Shown: piece by piece, positions 47,001 to 57,555 of the stretch
How positions within the stretch are numbered: position 1 is the stretch's first letter
How the letters are laid out: each line of letters begins with the position of its first letter
Source of the DNA: Salirhabdus salicampi
GTDB lineage: Bacteria > Bacillota > Bacilli > Bacillales > Alkalibacillaceae
DNA: 64,000 bases
Direction: 5' to 3'
Assembly: GCF_024259515.1 (NCBI RefSeq)
Contig: NZ_JANBWE010000002.1
Coordinates: forward strand, 62,001-126,000
The notes under the pieces: model-generated
Databases searched by the model: none
Told to the model about the DNA's origin: nothing
Seen by the model: only the letters and a program-made list of their open reading frames with translations
Made by a program: the position numbers and the translations under genes

Positions 47001-48320
47001 TAGCTCAATGATAGTATCATAGGCTGCCGATAAACCTGTCGTTTCTACGTCAAACACAATGTATGCAGCATCTTCTAAGTTTCGGTTTCTTTCGTTATAT
47101 GCAATTGGTACACCATCATCTACTAGATTCGCTTCTACCCCGTATAATATTTTTATATTATGTTTTTGACCCGCTGCAAAAGCTTCAGGATAAGCCTGGG
47201 CTACGGCATGATCTGTAATAGCAATCGCTTCATGACCCCATCTTGCTGCCTGTCCAATAAGACGAGAAGGTGATACAGGGGCATCCATTTGACTCATCGT
47301 CGTGTGGGCATGAAGTTCAATACGTTTTTCCCCTTCTGGAGCCTTATCCTTGCGAACTGTTCCTTGAACTTCATTGATACTTTGAGCGTTCATCGTTAAT
47401 TCATTGGTAAAGTTGTCCGTTTGCACATTTCCTTGTGCTTTTATCCACATTCCTTTTTTTAACTGCTTGAACATTTCCCCGTCTTTCTCGCCACGGGAAA
47501 ACATTTTGATTTGTAAGGAATCTGTGTAATCCGTTAACTTGATAATGAGCAAATGGCGGCCTGACCGAAGAAGACGCATATCAACATCAAATACATAGCC
47601 TTGAATCGTTAACCGTTTCTCTTCATCCTGAACCATTCTTAATTCAACTGGCTCATCTTGAATTTGATGCCCGTACGTAAATGGACCTTCGTACGTTTGC
47701 TCACCCTCTGCTGCCTGTTTCCGCGCTTTTTCTTCTTTTTCTTTAATCGCCTTTTGGATGAACGACTGGTCTTCCTTCTTCTTTTGTTCTTGAAAACGAG
47801 TTAATTCTTCCTCGTTCGCCTGGGCGACTTCTGGTTTCACCATCAATGTAGGAATACCGGATTTTCGACAAAAGTATGGAATTACATCATCCAGCTTCTT
47901 CTTCATTGCGTGTGCTTCCGCTTCGTTACGAGCTTTTATGATCACTTGTTTTCCTTGTATCCTTGGCACTTGGCGTTCTAACACTGACTTGTACATTGGC
48001 GACAAGTCAGGAATACTTTTCATAAAATAATGCCAATACTCCTTTAGTTGTTCTTCTTCAATGTTATGGTTTTTAGCGTGTATGGAAAAATCTATTGTGG
48101 CAATATGGAGAAATGACTCTTTCAGTTTAGCCTCAAAAATCCGAAATACTTCCGTAGGTAATATTTGAGGAAATGAGAACGTGAAATGCCATTTTTTTTC
48201 TTTTGTATATACTGTAAGCTTTTCTAATGTTGATTCTTGAAAATATGCTTGTACCATGTCATCAGGTAAACCAAGTTGTTCAAGCAAAATTTTCATCTTT
48301 TCTCTATTCGTAACGTTCAT
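44016..48320 (-). CDS. polC: DNA polymerase III alpha subunit, PolC type
   Basis: PolC is the replicative DNA polymerase of low-GC Gram-positive bacteria. From [18 protein letters not shown] the product is 1434 residues (family about 1437). It carries an N-terminal domain, an OB fold, a PHP domain ([17 protein letters not shown]), an inserted DEDD 3'-5' exonuclease ([20 protein letters not shown]), the polymerase palm with [12 protein letters not shown], and the zinc-binding CxxC pair ([18 protein letters not shown]). GGAGG seven bases upstream sets the start; the longer frame overlaps the promoter region. It lies between proS and rimP as in B. subtilis. Confidence 0.99.
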   Translation of the reverse strand: MNVTNREKMKILLEQLGLPDDMVQAYFQESTLEKLTVYTKEKKWHFTFSFPQILPTEVFRIFEAKLKESFLHIATIDFSIHAKNHNIEEEQLKEYWHYFMKSIPDLSPMYKSVLERQVPRIQGKQVIIKARNEAEAHAMKKKLDDVIPYFCRKSGIPTLMVKPEVAQANEEELTRFQEQKKKEDQSFIQKAIKEKEEKARKQAAEGEQTYEGPFTYGHQIQDEPVELRMVQDEEKRLTIQGYVFDVDMRLLRSGRHLLIIKLTDYTDSLQIKMFSRGEKDGEMFKQLKKGMWIKAQGNVQTDNFTNELTMNAQSINEVQGTVRKDKAPEGEKRIELHAHTTMSQMDAPVSPSRLIGQAARWGHEAIAITDHAVAQAYPEAFAAGQKHNIKILYGVEANLVDDGVPIAYNERNRNLEDAAYIVFDVETTGLSAAYDTIIELAAVKVKNGEIIDRFESFANPHHKLSETTTELTGITDDMVKDAPEVVEVLEKFHAWMGDDVLVAHNASFDMGFLNEGLKKIGQPKATNPVIDTLELSRFLFPELKNHRLNTLCKHLNIELVQHHRAIYDAEATGYLLWNLLKECFKRDITNHKQLNDHMGEGNAYQRSRPSHCILLAQNETGLKNLYKLVSLAHVDYFYRVPRIPRSKLQKHREGIVVGSGCDKGELFETMMQKSKEEAETVAHFYDYIEIQPPENYMHLIEKELVKDEHQLRDILTNLVELGEKVGKPVVATGNTHYVEPHEKIYRQILIASQSGNPLNRQRVPDVHFRTTDEMLDIFSFLGGEKAKEVVVTNTKKIADMIDEIKPIKEDLYTPNIDGADQEIREMSYNRAKSIYGDPLPEIVEKRLEKELDSIIGHGFAVIYLISQKLVKKSLDDGYLVGSRGSVGSSFVATMTEITEVNPLPPHYVCMDCHYYEFFTDGSVGSGFDLPEKDCPNCSKPLTKDGQDIPFETFLGFKGDKVPDIDLNFSGEYQPKAHNYTKVLFGEDNVYRAGTIGTIAEKTAYGYVKGYASDHDLTFRGAEVDRLVQGCTGVKRTTGQHPGGIIVVPDDKEIYDFTPIQFPADDRKSEWKTTHFDFHSIHDNLLKLDILGHDDPTVIRMLQDLTGIDPKTVPTDDPEVMKIFSGTESLGVTPEQINCKTGTLGVPEFGTRFVRQMLEDTKPTTFAELVQISGLSHGTDVWLGNAQELINKGMCELADVIGCRDDIMVNLMHKGLESSLAFKIMEFVRKGKGLQDDWIEEMKKHGVPDWYIESCKKIKYMFPKAHAAAYVLMAVRIAYFKVHYPIQFYAAYFTVRADDFELDTMVKGSDAIRKRVEEILAKGNDASPKEKSLLTVLELALEMCERGFAFQRVDLYRSNAAEFIVDGNTLIPPFNAVDGLGTNAAFNIEKAREDGEFLSKEDLRERSRISKTVLEYMDNHGCLEGLPDKNQLSLF

Positions 48321-48366
48321 CTTACATCCTCCAGTTCCCAAAAAAACGATTCGTAGAAATGTAGAA

Positions 48367-48396
48367 CCCTTGCCACAAGGGATATGCGACAAGGGT
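48367..48396 (-). promoter_or_regulatory. Alternative hairpins in the polC leader
   Basis: The minus-strand leader contains ACCCTTG, then CCCTTG, then CAAGGGT. The last can pair with either of the first two, giving two mutually exclusive stems of 6-7 bp. The two left arms form a direct repeat (plus-strand ACAAGGG at 48375-48381 and 48389-48395). No T-run follows immediately, so this is not a plain terminator. Confidence 0.45.
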
Positions 48397-48414
48397 ATCA
48401 ATTTGACTATCTAT

Positions 48415-48423
48415 ATTATATCA
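48415..48423 (-). promoter_or_regulatory. Extended -10 promoter for polC
   Basis: On the minus strand TGATATAAT gives a perfect TATAAT with the TGn extension. No clear -35 is seen. It lies about 35 bases after the proS stop and 95 bases ahead of the polC start. Confidence 0.6.
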
Positions 48424-48456
48424 TTTTTAGCGACGATTTTCGTCTATTTTCTATCA

Positions 48457-50160
48457 TTATTCAGATGCAAGAAATTGGTTTACTACTTGTAAAATTTCTT
48501 CTTTTTCTACTTCTTGTTGGTTTCCATTACTACGTTCTTTTACTTCCACAACACCTTCGCCAGCACGTTTACCTACAGTAATACGTAACGGAATGCCGAA
48601 CAAATCACTATCAGCAAATTTCACACCAGCGCGTTCTTTACGGTCATCATACAATACTTCGACACCGGCTTTTTGCAACTGAGTATATAATTCATCCGCT
48701 AGTTGTTTCTGTTCTTCATTTTTCATGTTGAGCGCCAATAAATGCACTTGGTATGGAGCGATCTGAACAGGCCATGTCATACCATTATCGTCATGATATT
48801 GTTCAACAATAGCCGCAACTGTTCTCGATACACCAATTCCGTAACATCCCATAATCATTGAATTGGAGCGTCCATTTTGGTCCAAATAAGATGCATCCAT
48901 TTTATCTGAATAAAACTTTCCTAGTTTAAACACATGTCCTACTTCTATCCCCCGTGCAAACTGAATCTTTCCTTGTCCATCAGGAGACGGATCTCCTTCT
49001 TGGATAAACCGTAGGTCAGCATATGTTGCCTCAAAGTCACGCTCTGGATTTACATTTATATAATGATAGCCATCTTCATTAGCACCACAAGATACATTAC
49101 GTAAATATTTTACCGCATTGTCCGCAACAACTTCCACGTCTTTTCCCGGGTTGATCGGGCCTAAAGAACCAAAACCTGCACCCATTAATGTTTTCGTGTC
49201 TTCTTCAGTTGCTAGTTCTACAACACTGGCATCAAAAAGGTGCTTCAGTTTTATGTCATTCACTTCATGATTTCCGCGAGTAACAACTAAAACAAACTTA
49301 TCATCTACTTTAAACATTAACGCTTTTAAGCCTTGATCAACAGAGTGTCCTAAATATTGCGCAACTTCTTCCATTGTTTTTTGGTTTGGGGTTTCAATTT
49401 TTTCTAATTCTTTCATTGGTTCGGTTGATTGCGCATATTCTGTGACAACTGGAGCCATTTCTACGTTCGCGGCGTAGTTAGACTGATCAGAGTAAGCTAT
49501 TGTATCTTCGCCAACTTCTGATAACGCCATAAACTCATGTGTATCTTTACCACCCATTGCACCAGAATCAGCAATGACTGCTCGAAAGTCTAATCCACAA
49601 CGTCTAAAAATGTTGGCATAAGCCTCATACATTCGATCGTATGCCTCATCTAAACTATCAAATGAATCATGGAACGAGTATGCATCCTTCATTACAAACT
49701 CACGACCACGAAGCAGTCCAAAACGAGGGCGTTTCTCGTCACGGAACTTCGTTTGAATTTGATATAGTGTTAACGGTAGTTTCTTATAACTATTGACTGT
49801 ATCACGAACTATCCCCGTAATCACTTCCTCATGTGTTGCCCCAAGTGCAAACTCACGTTCATGGCGATCGTGCATACGCATCAGTTCAGGTCCATACGTA
49901 TACCAACGGCCAGACTCCTTCCATAGTTCAGAAGGTTGCAATGCCGGCATAAGCATTTCTGATGCACCCGCTTTATCCATTTCTTCTCTAACGATGTCTT
50001 CTACCTTTTTTAGTACCTTTTTCCCTAACGGTAAGAAGCTATAAACACCCGATGCCACTTGGCGAATAAAACCTGCTCTTAATAACAACTGGTGACTTTT
50101 TATATCTGCATCAGCAGGTACTTCTCGTAATGTTGGAATTAACATTTGCGACTGTTTCAT
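48457..50160 (-). CDS. proS: Prolyl-tRNA synthetase (bacterial type, with editing domain)
   Basis: The 567-residue class II synthetase (starting [15 protein letters not shown]) has motif 2 ([25 protein letters not shown]), the inserted Ala-tRNA(Pro) editing domain (about residues 225-405), motif 3 ([17 protein letters not shown]), and a C-terminal anticodon-binding domain. GAGGTG seven bases upstream sets the start. It follows rasP by about 60 bases, as in B. subtilis. No T-box leader was seen ahead of it. Confidence 0.98.
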   Translation of the reverse strand: MKQSQMLIPTLREVPADADIKSHQLLLRAGFIRQVASGVYSFLPLGKKVLKKVEDIVREEMDKAGASEMLMPALQPSELWKESGRWYTYGPELMRMHDRHEREFALGATHEEVITGIVRDTVNSYKKLPLTLYQIQTKFRDEKRPRFGLLRGREFVMKDAYSFHDSFDSLDEAYDRMYEAYANIFRRCGLDFRAVIADSGAMGGKDTHEFMALSEVGEDTIAYSDQSNYAANVEMAPVVTEYAQSTEPMKELEKIETPNQKTMEEVAQYLGHSVDQGLKALMFKVDDKFVLVVTRGNHEVNDIKLKHLFDASVVELATEEDTKTLMGAGFGSLGPINPGKDVEVVADNAVKYLRNVSCGANEDGYHYINVNPERDFEATYADLRFIQEGDPSPDGQGKIQFARGIEVGHVFKLGKFYSDKMDASYLDQNGRSNSMIMGCYGIGVSRTVAAIVEQYHDDNGMTWPVQIAPYQVHLLALNMKNEEQKQLADELYTQLQKAGVEVLYDDRKERAGVKFADSDLFGIPLRITVGKRAGEGVVEVKERSNGNQQEVEKEEILQVVNQFLASE

Positions 50161-50219
50161 ATCCATGCACCTCAATCTTCTACTATATAATTATTTCCGT
50201 GTTCACTTCTTCGGTGCGA

Positions 50220-51485
50220 CTAATTATTAATAAATAGTCTTTGAATATCATTCCATGTAACGACTATCATCAATAACATTAGAAGGGCAAATCCAATAAA
50301 ATGAATGATTCCTTCTTTCTGAGGATCTAACGGTTTGCCTCTAATGGCCTCTGCACCAATAAATAAGAGTCTCCCGCCGTCCAGGGCCGGTAGTGGTAAT
50401 AAGTTAATAATCCCTAAATTGATACTTAACATAGCTGTCCATGTTAAGAAGTTAAATATACCTGTTTGAACTACTCGATCGGTCGCATCGTAAATACCAA
50501 CAGGACCTGCAAGATTGTCAATTGAAATCTGTCCGGTCACTAACTTCCCAACACTGTCAATAATCAAGATTGTAATATCATAAGTTTGCACAAACCCATA
50601 CTTTAAGACTTGTGAAAACGATTTTTGGAAGGGCCTTGTCACCCCAATTTGACCGAATTGATTCCCTTCTTCATCCTCTATGGCGTCTGGTGTCACAGGA
50701 ACCGTTAAAATCTGATCGTTGCGCTCTACAGTTAACTCTACTTCTTCGTTTGGATGACTACGAATTGCAATAACAAAATCCATCCAACTATCTACGGATT
50801 CGTGTTCTACTTTCAAGACTCGATCATTTTCTTGTAAGCCAGCCTTTTCTGCAGGTGCACCTTGCTGTAGATTACCTAGTCTTGCTTCATCTACAGGTAC
50901 ACCTTGTAAGAAACCTAACAACAAAAAGATAAAAATTGCCAGTAAAAAGTTCATCATTGGACCTGCAAAAATTTGTATTGCTCTTTGGGGTATCGACTTT
51001 GAAGCAAACTGACGGTCGTATGGGGCAATTTGGGTCTCTACCTCATCCATAACAAACATAGCTTTATCGTCAATTTCGAAGGATAGACGCTCCTCACTGT
51101 CGACGTCATATCCTTGTATAACGAGTTGATGGTCTAAGTCGGCCTTTTCCACCTCAATAATTCGTGCATCTGGGTGTTTCGATTTATTGTTTACAATAAT
51201 TCTTTTCACTTTTCCCTGTTGGTTAAACTCCAGTCCAATATGGTGACCAGGTTTTAAATCGATAATCTCCGGGTCTTCTCCGGCAACACGAACGTATCCA
51301 CCAATCGGGAGTAAACGAATTGTGTATAATGTTTCGTTTTTACGATAAGAAAAGATTTTTGGTCCAAAACCAATTGCAAATTCACGAGCTAACATACCCG
51401 CTCTCTTCGCAAAAATTAAGTGGCCTAACTCGTGTATAAATACAAGAAGACCAAACATGAGAATAAAAGCTATGACGGTATTCAA
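50220..51485 (-). CDS. rasP: Site-2 intramembrane metalloprotease RasP (RseP)
   Basis: RasP cleaves membrane-spanning segments such as anti-sigma factor RsiW and FtsL. The 421-residue protein has HELGH within the first membrane helix, a PDZ domain (about residues 190-275, LGNLQQGAPAEKAGLQENDRV), and the second metal motif NLLPLPALDGGRLLF near the C-terminus. The start is uncertain: TTG (then NTVIAF), with AAGGAAGG about 8 bases upstream, fits better than GTG three codons earlier, which overlaps that site. It follows dxr by 6 bases in the uppS-cdsA-dxr-rasP run. Confidence 0.94.
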   Translation of the reverse strand: MNTVIAFILMFGLLVFIHELGHLIFAKRAGMLAREFAIGFGPKIFSYRKNETLYTIRLLPIGGYVRVAGEDPEIIDLKPGHHIGLEFNQQGKVKRIIVNNKSKHPDARIIEVEKADLDHQLVIQGYDVDSEERLSFEIDDKAMFVMDEVETQIAPYDRQFASKSIPQRAIQIFAGPMMNFLLAIFIFLLLGFLQGVPVDEARLGNLQQGAPAEKAGLQENDRVLKVEHESVDSWMDFVIAIRSHPNEEVELTVERNDQILTVPVTPDAIEDEEGNQFGQIGVTRPFQKSFSQVLKYGFVQTYDITILIIDSVGKLVTGQISIDNLAGPVGIYDATDRVVQTGIFNFLTWTAMLSINLGIINLLPLPALDGGRLLFIGAEAIRGKPLDPQKEGIIHFIGFALLMLLMIVVTWNDIQRLFINN

Positions 51486-51500
51486 ACGGAGCACCTTCCT

Positions 51501-52649
51501 TTAGTTAACATAGGTTCTTACTTGTCGCCTTATGTCTTGATCGATTTGAACAATCGTATGTAAGTCAGGATCTAAGATTGTTGTATGTTCATGTAAGGCT
51601 CGTTCTACAAATTGTTCTATTGATAAAAATGATATGTTTCCATTTAGAAACTGATGAACAGCTTCTTCATTTGCTGCATTAAAAACGGTTGGCATCGTTC
51701 CACCAGTTTTCCCTGCAAAATATGCTAGTTTTAAGCCCGGAAACCGGTTAAAGTCCATCTCTTGAAAATGTAATTTGCCTACTTCCATTAAGTTTAACCC
51801 TTTTCCTAATGGGAATTCAAGTCGCTCGGGATACCCGAGTGCATACTGAATCGGAATTCGCATATCCGGCGTTCCAAGCTGTGCCATCATACTTTTGTCT
51901 TGAAATTCAACGATAGAATGTATAACACTTTCTCGATGTAGTACGACATCAATATGGTCATATGGCATACCAAATAACCAGTGAGCTTCTATTACTTCTA
52001 ATCCTTTATTCATCATTGTAGCAGAATCAACGGTAATTTTGGCGCCCATACTCCAGTTTGGATGTTTTAAAGCATCCTGAAGTGTAACTTCTTTCAACTC
52101 ATCCCGGGATAAGTCACGGAAACTCCCACCCGAAGCGGTTAAAATGATTCTCTCTGCCTCCCGAATGTTTTCACCTCGAAGACATTGATGTATAGCGGCA
52201 TGTTCACTATCTACAGGTAATAGTTCGACCCCATGTTTCTTTGCCTCTTTCATTACGATGTGACCCGCTGTAACAAGGGTTTCTTTATTAGCAAAAGCTA
52301 TTTGTTTCTTTGCCTGTATAGCTCCTAACGTTGCATCTAATCCGACACTGCCTAACACAGCATTTACAACGATATCTACTTCGGGGTGTGTGGCCACCTC
52401 TTTCATGGCTTCCACGCTATCAAGAATTTTGGTATTTGGCAGTGAATAGTGTTCGAGTTTTGATTTTGCATCTTGATTAATGACCACGACAAACTTTGGT
52501 TGAAATTCCTTGATAATCGGTAACGCTTTTTCAATATTTTTATGGAAAGCGAACGCAAAAAGAGAGAAGCGTTCAGAATGTTCTCGGATGACATCCATCG
52601 TTTGTAATCCGATGGAGCCGGTTCCTCCTAACAACGTTACATTTTTCAT
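51501..52649 (-). CDS. dxr: 1-deoxy-D-xylulose-5-phosphate reductoisomerase
   Basis: Dxr makes 2-C-methyl-D-erythritol 4-phosphate, the committed step of the MEP isoprenoid pathway that supplies undecaprenyl carriers and quinones. The 382-residue product has an N-terminal NADPH motif [14 protein letters not shown], then [14 protein letters not shown] (metal and substrate residues) and GGSFRDLS. It lies between cdsA and rasP, matching B. subtilis. It supplies precursors to UppS, encoded in the same run. Confidence 0.98.
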   Translation of the reverse strand: MKNVTLLGGTGSIGLQTMDVIREHSERFSLFAFAFHKNIEKALPIIKEFQPKFVVVINQDAKSKLEHYSLPNTKILDSVEAMKEVATHPEVDIVVNAVLGSVGLDATLGAIQAKKQIAFANKETLVTAGHIVMKEAKKHGVELLPVDSEHAAIHQCLRGENIREAERIILTASGGSFRDLSRDELKEVTLQDALKHPNWSMGAKITVDSATMMNKGLEVIEAHWLFGMPYDHIDVVLHRESVIHSIVEFQDKSMMAQLGTPDMRIPIQYALGYPERLEFPLGKGLNLMEVGKLHFQEMDFNRFPGLKLAYFAGKTGGTMPTVFNAANEEAVHQFLNGNISFLSIEQFVERALHEHTTILDPDLHTIVQIDQDIRRQVRTYVN

Positions 52650-52660
52650 ATAAACCGCTC

Positions 52661-53449
52661 CTAAATAAATTGAATAAAGTGTAATAACGGTAGAACAAAA
52701 ATGAGGCTGTCGAAACGGTCTAAAATTCCACCGTGCCCAGGCAAAATATTCCCTGAATCTTTCACATGATATGTTCGTTTAAAGGCTGATTCAACTAAAT
52801 CACCAATCTGCCCTACTATTGAAGCAAGGATGGTAACACCAATGACAACACTCATGGAATCAGAAACTGGGTAGAGTAACTGAAAAATAATTGCTACGAT
52901 ACATGCTGAGGCAATTCCACCTATCGAACCTTCAATTGTTTTCTTAGGGCTAATTTCAGGCCATAACTTACGCCTCCCGAAAGCACGTCCAATAAAATAG
53001 GCTCCCGTATCTGTTGCCCATATAACAAATAAGGCATAAAAGAGGAAATGCAGACCTTCTACTCTTGTCTCCATTAAATAGAAAAAACCCATTCCTATAT
53101 ATAGTGAGGAAAGTAAAAGAAAGCCTACTTCATCAAAGGTAAAAGCATTTTTCACGAGAACCGTATATGCCAATAAAAGAAGAACAATCATTGTTACAAT
53201 ATCCACTTTACTAAAGGATGAAGCTGCAAAAAATGACAATAAAGCTTCATCAGATAGCAAAATCCACAATAATACATACGTAATCATTGCAGGTACGGAA
53301 AATATTGATATTTTTCGCATTTTCATCAATTCAGTAATGGCAATTGTAGCCAGCAAATAAACGAGTATTTGAAATGGCCACCCACCGTAAAAGACGATTG
53401 GTATAAAAAAGATTACGGCTAAAATTCCTGTTAGTACTCGTTGTTTCAT
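52661..53449 (-). CDS. cdsA: Phosphatidate cytidylyltransferase
   Basis: CdsA forms CDP-diacylglycerol from phosphatidic acid and CTP. The 262-residue integral membrane protein has about seven or eight hydrophobic segments and the family signature near the C-terminus ([20 protein letters not shown] then [14 protein letters not shown]). It begins 15 bases after uppS and ends 11 bases before dxr. Its product is used by PgsA, encoded at 11930-12508. Confidence 0.97.
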   Translation of the reverse strand: MKQRVLTGILAVIFFIPIVFYGGWPFQILVYLLATIAITELMKMRKISIFSVPAMITYVLLWILLSDEALLSFFAASSFSKVDIVTMIVLLLLAYTVLVKNAFTFDEVGFLLLSSLYIGMGFFYLMETRVEGLHFLFYALFVIWATDTGAYFIGRAFGRRKLWPEISPKKTIEGSIGGIASACIVAIIFQLLYPVSDSMSVVIGVTILASIVGQIGDLVESAFKRTYHVKDSGNILPGHGGILDRFDSLIFVLPLLHFIQFI

Positions 53450-53464
53450 AATACGATCAGCACC

Positions 53465-54226
53465 TTAAATCCCTCCATATCTCCTTTTTCGGTTTTGGTA
53501 TTCAAGGAGGGCTAATTTAAATTGTTCTTCATCAAAGTCTGGCCAAAACACATCCGTGAAATAAAATTCCGAGTAGGCAATTTGCCAAAGGAGAAAGTTG
53601 CTAATCCTTACTTCCCCACTGGTTCGAATTAATAAGTCGGGATCACGAACGTGAGAAGTATATAATCTTGCAGATATATAGTCCTCTGTTATCTCATTAG
53701 GAGATAATTGACCATCAGCTACCTCTTTCACAATTTGGTTCACAGCACCTGTGATTTCAGCTCTACTTCCGTAGTTCAATGCAAAATTCAGGACCAAACC
53801 TGTATTTGTAGAGGTTTGTTCAATAGCTTTATGAATAGCTTCTTTTGTATGTTCCGGGAGGGGGGTTAAATCACCGATCGTCCTCACTTGAACATTGTTG
53901 TCGATCAGCTCAGGTAAATATGTATGAAGAAATTCACCAGGAAGCTTCATAATAAATTCAACTTCCGTTTTGGGTCGTTTCCAGTTTTCTGTAGAGAAAG
54001 CATACAGGGTTAATGCCTCTATATTGTATTCTACAGCCTGTCTGACAACCTTTTTAACAGTCTCCATTCCTTCTTTATGGCCTGCTGCTCGAGGCAGTCC
54101 TCTCCGTTTCGCCCAACGTCCGTTACCATCCATAATAATAGCAACGTGGCGCGGGATATTCGTTAAAGTTGACTGATCATTCTCTTTTTGTTTTCGTTTA
54201 CGAAAAATTGGTAGTCGTATGGACAT
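53465..54226 (-). CDS. uppS: Undecaprenyl diphosphate synthase (isoprenyl transferase)
   Basis: UppS elongates farnesyl diphosphate with cis-isoprene units to C55, the carrier lipid precursor for peptidoglycan and teichoic acids. The 253-residue protein shows HVAIIMDGNGRWAKRRGLPR near residue 28, the FSTENWKRP segment, and RTSGEVRISNFLLWQIAYSE near the C-terminus. GGGGG lies about 9 bases ahead of the ATG. It is the first gene of uppS-cdsA-dxr-rasP-proS and is preceded by the frr terminator. Confidence 0.98.
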   Translation of the reverse strand: MSIRLPIFRKRKQKENDQSTLTNIPRHVAIIMDGNGRWAKRRGLPRAAGHKEGMETVKKVVRQAVEYNIEALTLYAFSTENWKRPKTEVEFIMKLPGEFLHTYLPELIDNNVQVRTIGDLTPLPEHTKEAIHKAIEQTSTNTGLVLNFALNYGSRAEITGAVNQIVKEVADGQLSPNEITEDYISARLYTSHVRDPDLLIRTSGEVRISNFLLWQIAYSEFYFTDVFWPDFDEEQFKLALLEYQNRKRRYGGI

Positions 54227-54260
54227 AAACGAAATCCCCCATAGGATTTATGTATTAAAG

Positions 54261-54300
54261 AAAAAAGTGGGCTTTCGTCGCCTAAATTAGAACGAAAGCC
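54261..54300 (-). terminator. Rho-independent terminator after frr
   Basis: GGCTTTCGT and ACGAAAGCC form a 9-bp stem with a 13-base loop on the minus strand, followed by CACTTTTTTC. It lies about 42 bases after the frr stop and 35 bases ahead of uppS. Confidence 0.82.
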
Positions 54301-54341
54301 TTATGGTTAATCTATAAATCATTGCAATATGAAGTGAAACA

Positions 54342-54899
54342 TTAAACTTCCAAAATTTCTTCTTCTTTATCTTTCGTTAATTGGTCAATTTTAGCAATGT
54401 TTTCATTGGTTACATTTTGGACTTCGTCTTGATAATGACGGTGTTCATCTTCCGTTAACTCACCGTCTTTTTCTAACTTTTTCAACTGATCGTTTGCATC
54501 ACGACGAATGTTACGAACTTGTACCCGACCTTCTTCAGCATATTTGCGGACAACTTTCACTAATTCTTTCCTACGCTCTTCCGTTAATGCTGGAATTGTA
54601 ATACGAATGATGTTTCCATCATTAGAAGGTGTTAAGCCTAAATCAGCCTTTTGAATTGCCTTTTCCATTTCTTCTAATGCGGACTTATCAAATGGTGTAA
54701 TTAAAAGCTGGCGTGCTTCAGGCACCGAAATGTTAGCAAGTTGTTTTAATGGCGTAAGTGCACCGTAATATTCTACATGGACACTGTCTAAAATAGCTGG
54801 ATTAGCTCTTCCTGCCCGAACTGTTGCTAGTTGACGTGAATATGCTTGAACAGCTTTCTCCATTTTTTCACGGGTTTCCTTTAATACTGCATCACTCAT
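54342..54899 (-). CDS. frr: Ribosome recycling factor
   Basis: RRF splits post-termination ribosomes together with EF-G. The 185-residue protein has the normal family length and a long helical domain, with [36 protein letters not shown] and [22 protein letters not shown]. It begins 2 bases after the pyrH stop and shares that transcript. A terminator lies downstream. Confidence 0.98.
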   Translation of the reverse strand: MSDAVLKETREKMEKAVQAYSRQLATVRAGRANPAILDSVHVEYYGALTPLKQLANISVPEARQLLITPFDKSALEEMEKAIQKADLGLTPSNDGNIIRITIPALTEERRKELVKVVRKYAEEGRVQVRNIRRDANDQLKKLEKDGELTEDEHRHYQDEVQNVTNENIAKIDQLTKDKEEEILEV

Positions 54900-54901
54900 T
54901 G

Positions 54902-55642
<741 letters not shown>

Positions 55643-55660
55643 TTATGTACAAAGATGCCT

Positions 55661-55695
55661 TTTTGAAAATAGGGAACACACCGTGTCCCCTATTT
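55661..55695 (-). terminator. Terminator-like hairpin between tsf and pyrH
   Basis: AAATAGGGGACAC and GTGTTCCCTATTT form a 13-bp stem (one G-T) with a 3-base loop, followed by TTCAAAAAG on the minus strand. It lies 13 bases after the tsf stop. The T-run is short, so read-through into pyrH is likely. Confidence 0.72.
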
Positions 55696-55708
55696 GTCTT
55701 TACGTGTT

Positions 55709-56593
55709 TTATTTTTTCACTTGATTCATAACTTCTTCAGCAAAGTTTTCTTCACGCTTCTCCAGGCCTTCTCCTACTTCATAACGAACAAACTTCGCTA
55801 CGCTTCCGCCTTTAGCTTCAACAAATTTTTTCACTTTTTGATCTGGGTCTTTAACAAAGTCCTGTTCCAGCAAGCAAATTTGTTCGAAAAATTTACCAAG
55901 ACGACCTTCTACCATTTTCTCAACGATGTTCTCAGGCTTACCTTCGTTTAGCGCTTGTTGCTTAAGAACTGTACGCTCATGGTCAACTTCCTCTGCAGGA
56001 ACTTCGTCACGAGATACATATTTTGGATTTACCGCTGCAACGTGCATTGCTACGTCTTTAGCTGTTGTTTCATCAGTTGTGCCTTCAAGAAGTGTTAATA
56101 CACCAATACGACCACCCATATGTAGATATGCACCAAATGCATCGTTGTCACTCTTTTCAAAAATTGTGAAGCGACGCAGTGTAAGTTTCTCTCCAATTTT
56201 CGCAATAGCGGATGTAATGAAATCTTGTAGTGTGTCCCCTTCACCATGAAGCTTTTGCTGTAGTGCTTCATCTAGGTCTGCAGGTTTTTGTGTTACAAGA
56301 TGACGACCAATATCTTTAAGTAAGTTTTGGAACTGTTCGTTTTTCGCAACGAAATCTGTCTCACTGTTCACTTCAAATAAAACTGCTGTATTGCCCTCTA
56401 CTTCAATATGAGTAGACCCTTCTGCAGCAATACGGTCCGCTTTTTTCTGTGCTTTCGCGATTCCTTTTTCACGAAGGAAATCAACTGCTTTTTCCATATC
56501 ACCATCAGTTTCTGTTAGTGCTTTTTTACAATCCATCATACCTGCACCTGTTTTTTCACGAAGTTCTTTAACCATTTTAGCTGTTACTGCCAT
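55709..56593 (-). CDS. tsf: Elongation factor Ts
   Basis: EF-Ts is the nucleotide exchange factor for EF-Tu. The 294-residue product starts [20 protein letters not shown] and has the characteristic [10 protein letters not shown] motif in the core domain near residue 80. GAAGGAGG precedes the ATG. It follows rpsB with a terminator hairpin in the intergenic region, a common arrangement in bacteria. Confidence 0.98.
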   Translation of the reverse strand: MAVTAKMVKELREKTGAGMMDCKKALTETDGDMEKAVDFLREKGIAKAQKKADRIAAEGSTHIEVEGNTAVLFEVNSETDFVAKNEQFQNLLKDIGRHLVTQKPADLDEALQQKLHGEGDTLQDFITSAIAKIGEKLTLRRFTIFEKSDNDAFGAYLHMGGRIGVLTLLEGTTDETTAKDVAMHVAAVNPKYVSRDEVPAEEVDHERTVLKQQALNEGKPENIVEKMVEGRLGKFFEQICLLEQDFVKDPDQKVKKFVEAKGGSVAKFVRYEVGEGLEKREENFAEEVMNQVKK

Positions 56594-56633
56594 TTTCCTT
56601 CCTCCTTCACGTCATTCGAAATATCGTATACTT

Positions 56634-56670
56634 TAAAAAAGGTGATAAAAGGCTTTCCCTCTTATCACCT
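56634..56670 (-). terminator. Terminator/attenuator between rpsB and tsf
   Basis: AGGTGATAA and TTATCACCT form a 9-bp stem over a roughly 13-base loop on the minus strand, followed by TTTTTTA. It lies 12 bases after the rpsB stop and only about 40 bases before tsf. Confidence 0.82.
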
Positions 56671-56682
56671 CAAAAACCTTTC

Positions 56683-57405
56683 TTACTCTTCTACTGATGT
56701 TGCTTCAACATCTTCGTTAGCTTCACCTTGTTTTGCTTCCAAAACAGCGTCAGCTAGTTTAGATGTAATAAGCTTCACAGCACGTATAGCGTCATCGTTT
56801 GCTGGAATTACGTAGTCAACTTCATCTGGATCACAGTTCGTGTCCACCATAGCTACGATTGGAATGTTCAATTTATGAGCTTCCGCAATCGCGATACGCT
56901 CTTTACGTGGGTCAATAACGAATAGAGCATCAGGAAGTGTTTCCATATCTTTAATTCCGCCTAAGAATTTCTCTAGACGTTCTTTTTCTTTAAGGATTTG
57001 AACTACTTCTTTTTTCGGAAGTACTTCAAACGTTCCGTCTTCGCCCATACGCTCGATGTCTTTTAGGCGTTGGATACGTCTACGGATTGTATCGAAGTTT
57101 GTTAATGTACCACCCAACCAACGTTGGTTAATGTAGTACATGCCAGAACGGATAGCTTCTTCTTTCACAGTATCCTGTGCCTGCTTTTTCGTTCCTACGA
57201 AAAGGATTGTACCACCATCAGCAGCTACATCCTTAACAAAATTAAATGCTTCTTCAACCTTTTTCACGGTTTTTTGAAGGTCGATGATGTAAATACCGTT
57301 ACGCTCTGTAAAGATGTATCTTTTCATCTTTGGATTCCAACGGCGTGTTTGATGTCCAAAATGAACACCAGCTTCTAGCAATTGTTTCATTGAAATGACT
57401 GACAT
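56683..57405 (-). CDS. rpsB: 30S ribosomal protein S2
   Basis: The 240-residue protein from [19 protein letters not shown] carries the S2 signatures [15 protein letters not shown] near the start and [22 protein letters not shown] in the C-terminal half. It ends with an acidic tail ([13 protein letters not shown]). TTAGGAGG sets this start; the longer frame reads back into the leader. A strong promoter and a structured leader lie upstream, consistent with autoregulated ribosomal protein synthesis. Confidence 0.98.
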   Translation of the reverse strand: MSVISMKQLLEAGVHFGHQTRRWNPKMKRYIFTERNGIYIIDLQKTVKKVEEAFNFVKDVAADGGTILFVGTKKQAQDTVKEEAIRSGMYYINQRWLGGTLTNFDTIRRRIQRLKDIERMGEDGTFEVLPKKEVVQILKEKERLEKFLGGIKDMETLPDALFVIDPRKERIAIAEAHKLNIPIVAMVDTNCDPDEVDYVIPANDDAIRAVKLITSKLADAVLEAKQGEANEDVEATSVEE

Positions 57406-57447
57406 TTTGTTTCCTCCTAATTGGTTAATTGCCTCCGTTTGACTCAT

Positions 57448-57489
57448 CTTTTTAACAGGAACTTGGTCCCCAAGCACCCCCTGTAAAAA
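57448..57489 (-). promoter_or_regulatory. Structured rpsB leader hairpin
   Basis: On the minus strand TTTTTACAGG pairs with CCTGTTAAAAA (10 bp with one bulged T), enclosing an asymmetric internal loop (GGGTG opposite TT) and an inner CTTGG-GGA-CCAAG stem. No T-run follows. It lies between the promoter and the rpsB ribosome binding site, a candidate S2-responsive or other leader element. Confidence 0.6.
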
Positions 57490-57520
57490 TCGCCAAACGT
57501 GTGTTTTAACACCAAAAGTA

Positions 57521-57549
57521 AATATATCATAAGGTTAGCATTCAATCAA
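57521..57549 (-). promoter_or_regulatory. Sigma-A promoter for rpsB
   Basis: On the minus strand TTGATT is followed after 17 bases by TATATT, with TGA before the -10 (extended form). It gives a leader of about 110 bases. The promoter overlaps only the intergenic space between the swrB-like gene and rpsB. Confidence 0.82.
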
Positions 57550-57555
57550 GAACAT

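Noticed and set aside
48424-48456. GACGA-AAA-TCGTC stem after proS as a terminator
   Set aside because: Five base pairs and no T-run; it is more likely background ahead of the polC promoter.
50161-50219. T-box leader for proS
   Set aside because: The gap to rasP is under 60 bases and contains neither a specifier-type stem nor a TGGN-type T-box sequence.
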